NCBI GenBank assembly: GCA_015179025.1
Contig: WHUX01000003.1
Location: 62,001 to 126,000 of the forward strand
Length of the DNA stretch: 64,000 bases
Source: Terfezia claveryi
Lineage: Eukaryota; Ascomycota; Pezizomycetes; Pezizales; Pezizaceae
Reading direction: 5' to 3'
Shown piece after piece: positions 63,572 through 64,000 of this stretch (positions are counted from its first letter, which is position 1; the number at the start of each line of letters is the position of its first letter). A program made the translations under genes and the position numbers. Below the pieces are notes generated by a model. It ran no database searches. It was not told where the DNA came from and saw nothing but the letters and a program-made list of their open reading frames with translations.

Positions 63572-64000
63572 TGTCACAACCGTCCTTTCCTAGCCGGGTT
63601 TGAGAGTCAGATGGGATTCCGTCTAACTCTCGTTATTGTTGATTGATATCATTGTTATCTCTGTTCCTGAGATAAGGGGTATCGGGAACCTTATTCCTTC
63701 CGGTGGCCTTGGCCAGCCAGGAAGAAATCCTGTATATATAGCTTGCTCTCTCCGCCCTCTCGTTGGATCCCCATCCAACATCTTGTATATCCAATACAGG
63801 ACCTTGCCTCTCCCAATGCTTGTGCACCTCCCTTGTGCACCCCCTTGTCTCGTGAACAGCTCTGCAGCACAGCTGCCTCCCTCCGACATATGCGGCAACT
63901 GCCACCGCGTGTCTCGTGCCCCTTGCCCTCGGCCTCTCTTGCCCCTTGCCCTTGCCTTGTCCCTGCCTTCCCCTGATCACACACGTAGTGTTCCTACATG
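63572..64000 (+). repeat. Gypsy A 3' LTR, cut by window end
   Basis: Starts TGTCACAACCG after the polypurine tract AAAGGGGGGATAG and matches the 5' LTR from 47259. The last part and the flanking duplication lie outside the window. Confidence 0.9.

Larger units (their letters stand above)
47259..64000 (+). mobile_element. Gypsy A: Ty3/Gypsy chromovirus interrupted by a LINE (runs off the window)
   Basis: The 5' LTR starts at 47259 and the 3' LTR at 63572 is cut by the window end. Gag and the first part of pol (47911-49465) are separated from the rest of pol (59883-63363) by the LINE insertion, with CAGTGCCATTGGAG duplicated on both sides. The uninterrupted sequence of Gypsy C at about 41.74-41.77 kb provides the empty site. 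Five nonsense codons (48199, 48325, 62026, 62524, 63187) are all CAG>TAG or TGG>TAG relative to the other copies. Confidence 0.92.

Overview
The window reads as nuclear DNA of a filamentous ascomycete (Pezizomycotina). The genes have short introns of about 47-86 bp with GT...CTAAC/CTGAC...AG signals. The mobile elements are chromodomain Ty3/Gypsy retrotransposons, Tad-like LINEs and small inverted-repeat DNA elements. Many of the nonsense mutations are CpA>TpA, as expected from RIP-like mutation. A Pezizomycetes source (truffle or morel type) would fit the gene-poor, repeat-rich layout, but that is inference. There are no bacterial operons, rRNA genes or CRISPR arrays.

Layout. (1) About 1-20 kb is gene-poor. 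It carries a three-exon family I.5-type lipase gene (3137-5308), a broken CFEM-like secreted protein gene (about 11.0-11.7 kb), an unrecognised intron-less 826-residue protein gene (14826-17306) and a PD-(D/E)XK nuclease-like gene with one frameshift (19396-20287) next to a minisatellite. (2) About 21-33.5 kb is an accessory repeat zone. It holds a tandem-and-inverted repeat array, a long inverted repeat of about 2.3 kb, a coiled-coil pseudogene split by a 490-bp TIR element, LINE fragments and LINE 3' tails, a five-exon gene for a signal-anchored membrane protein (31868-32769), and a family of very short insertions (14-83 bp), most flanked by perfect 9-bp target duplications. (3) About 33.7-47 kb is AT-rich decayed DNA with an old inverted repeat, a TIR element, a relic chromovirus, and a 6.2-kb minus-strand chromovirus (Gypsy C, 37552-43748) with 5-bp target duplications. 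(4) About 47.26-64 kb is a three-level nest: chromovirus Gypsy A (47259 to beyond the window) contains a Tad-like LINE (49466-59882, 14-bp target duplication), which contains chromovirus Gypsy B (50248-56508, 5-bp target duplication).

The three chromoviruses share gag with a zinc knuckle and a pol of protease, reverse transcriptase, RNase H, integrase and chromodomain. In all three the gag-pol junction has the heptamer GGGAAAA, a 5-nt spacer and a perfect 9-bp stem, a textbook -1 frameshift signal. All three copies look disabled. The LINE and five shorter copies end in a small hairpin whose stem bases change in compensating pairs, which points to an RNA structure read by the LINE reverse transcriptase. 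The most unusual signal is the 9-bp-TSD micro-insertion family between 22 and 32 kb.
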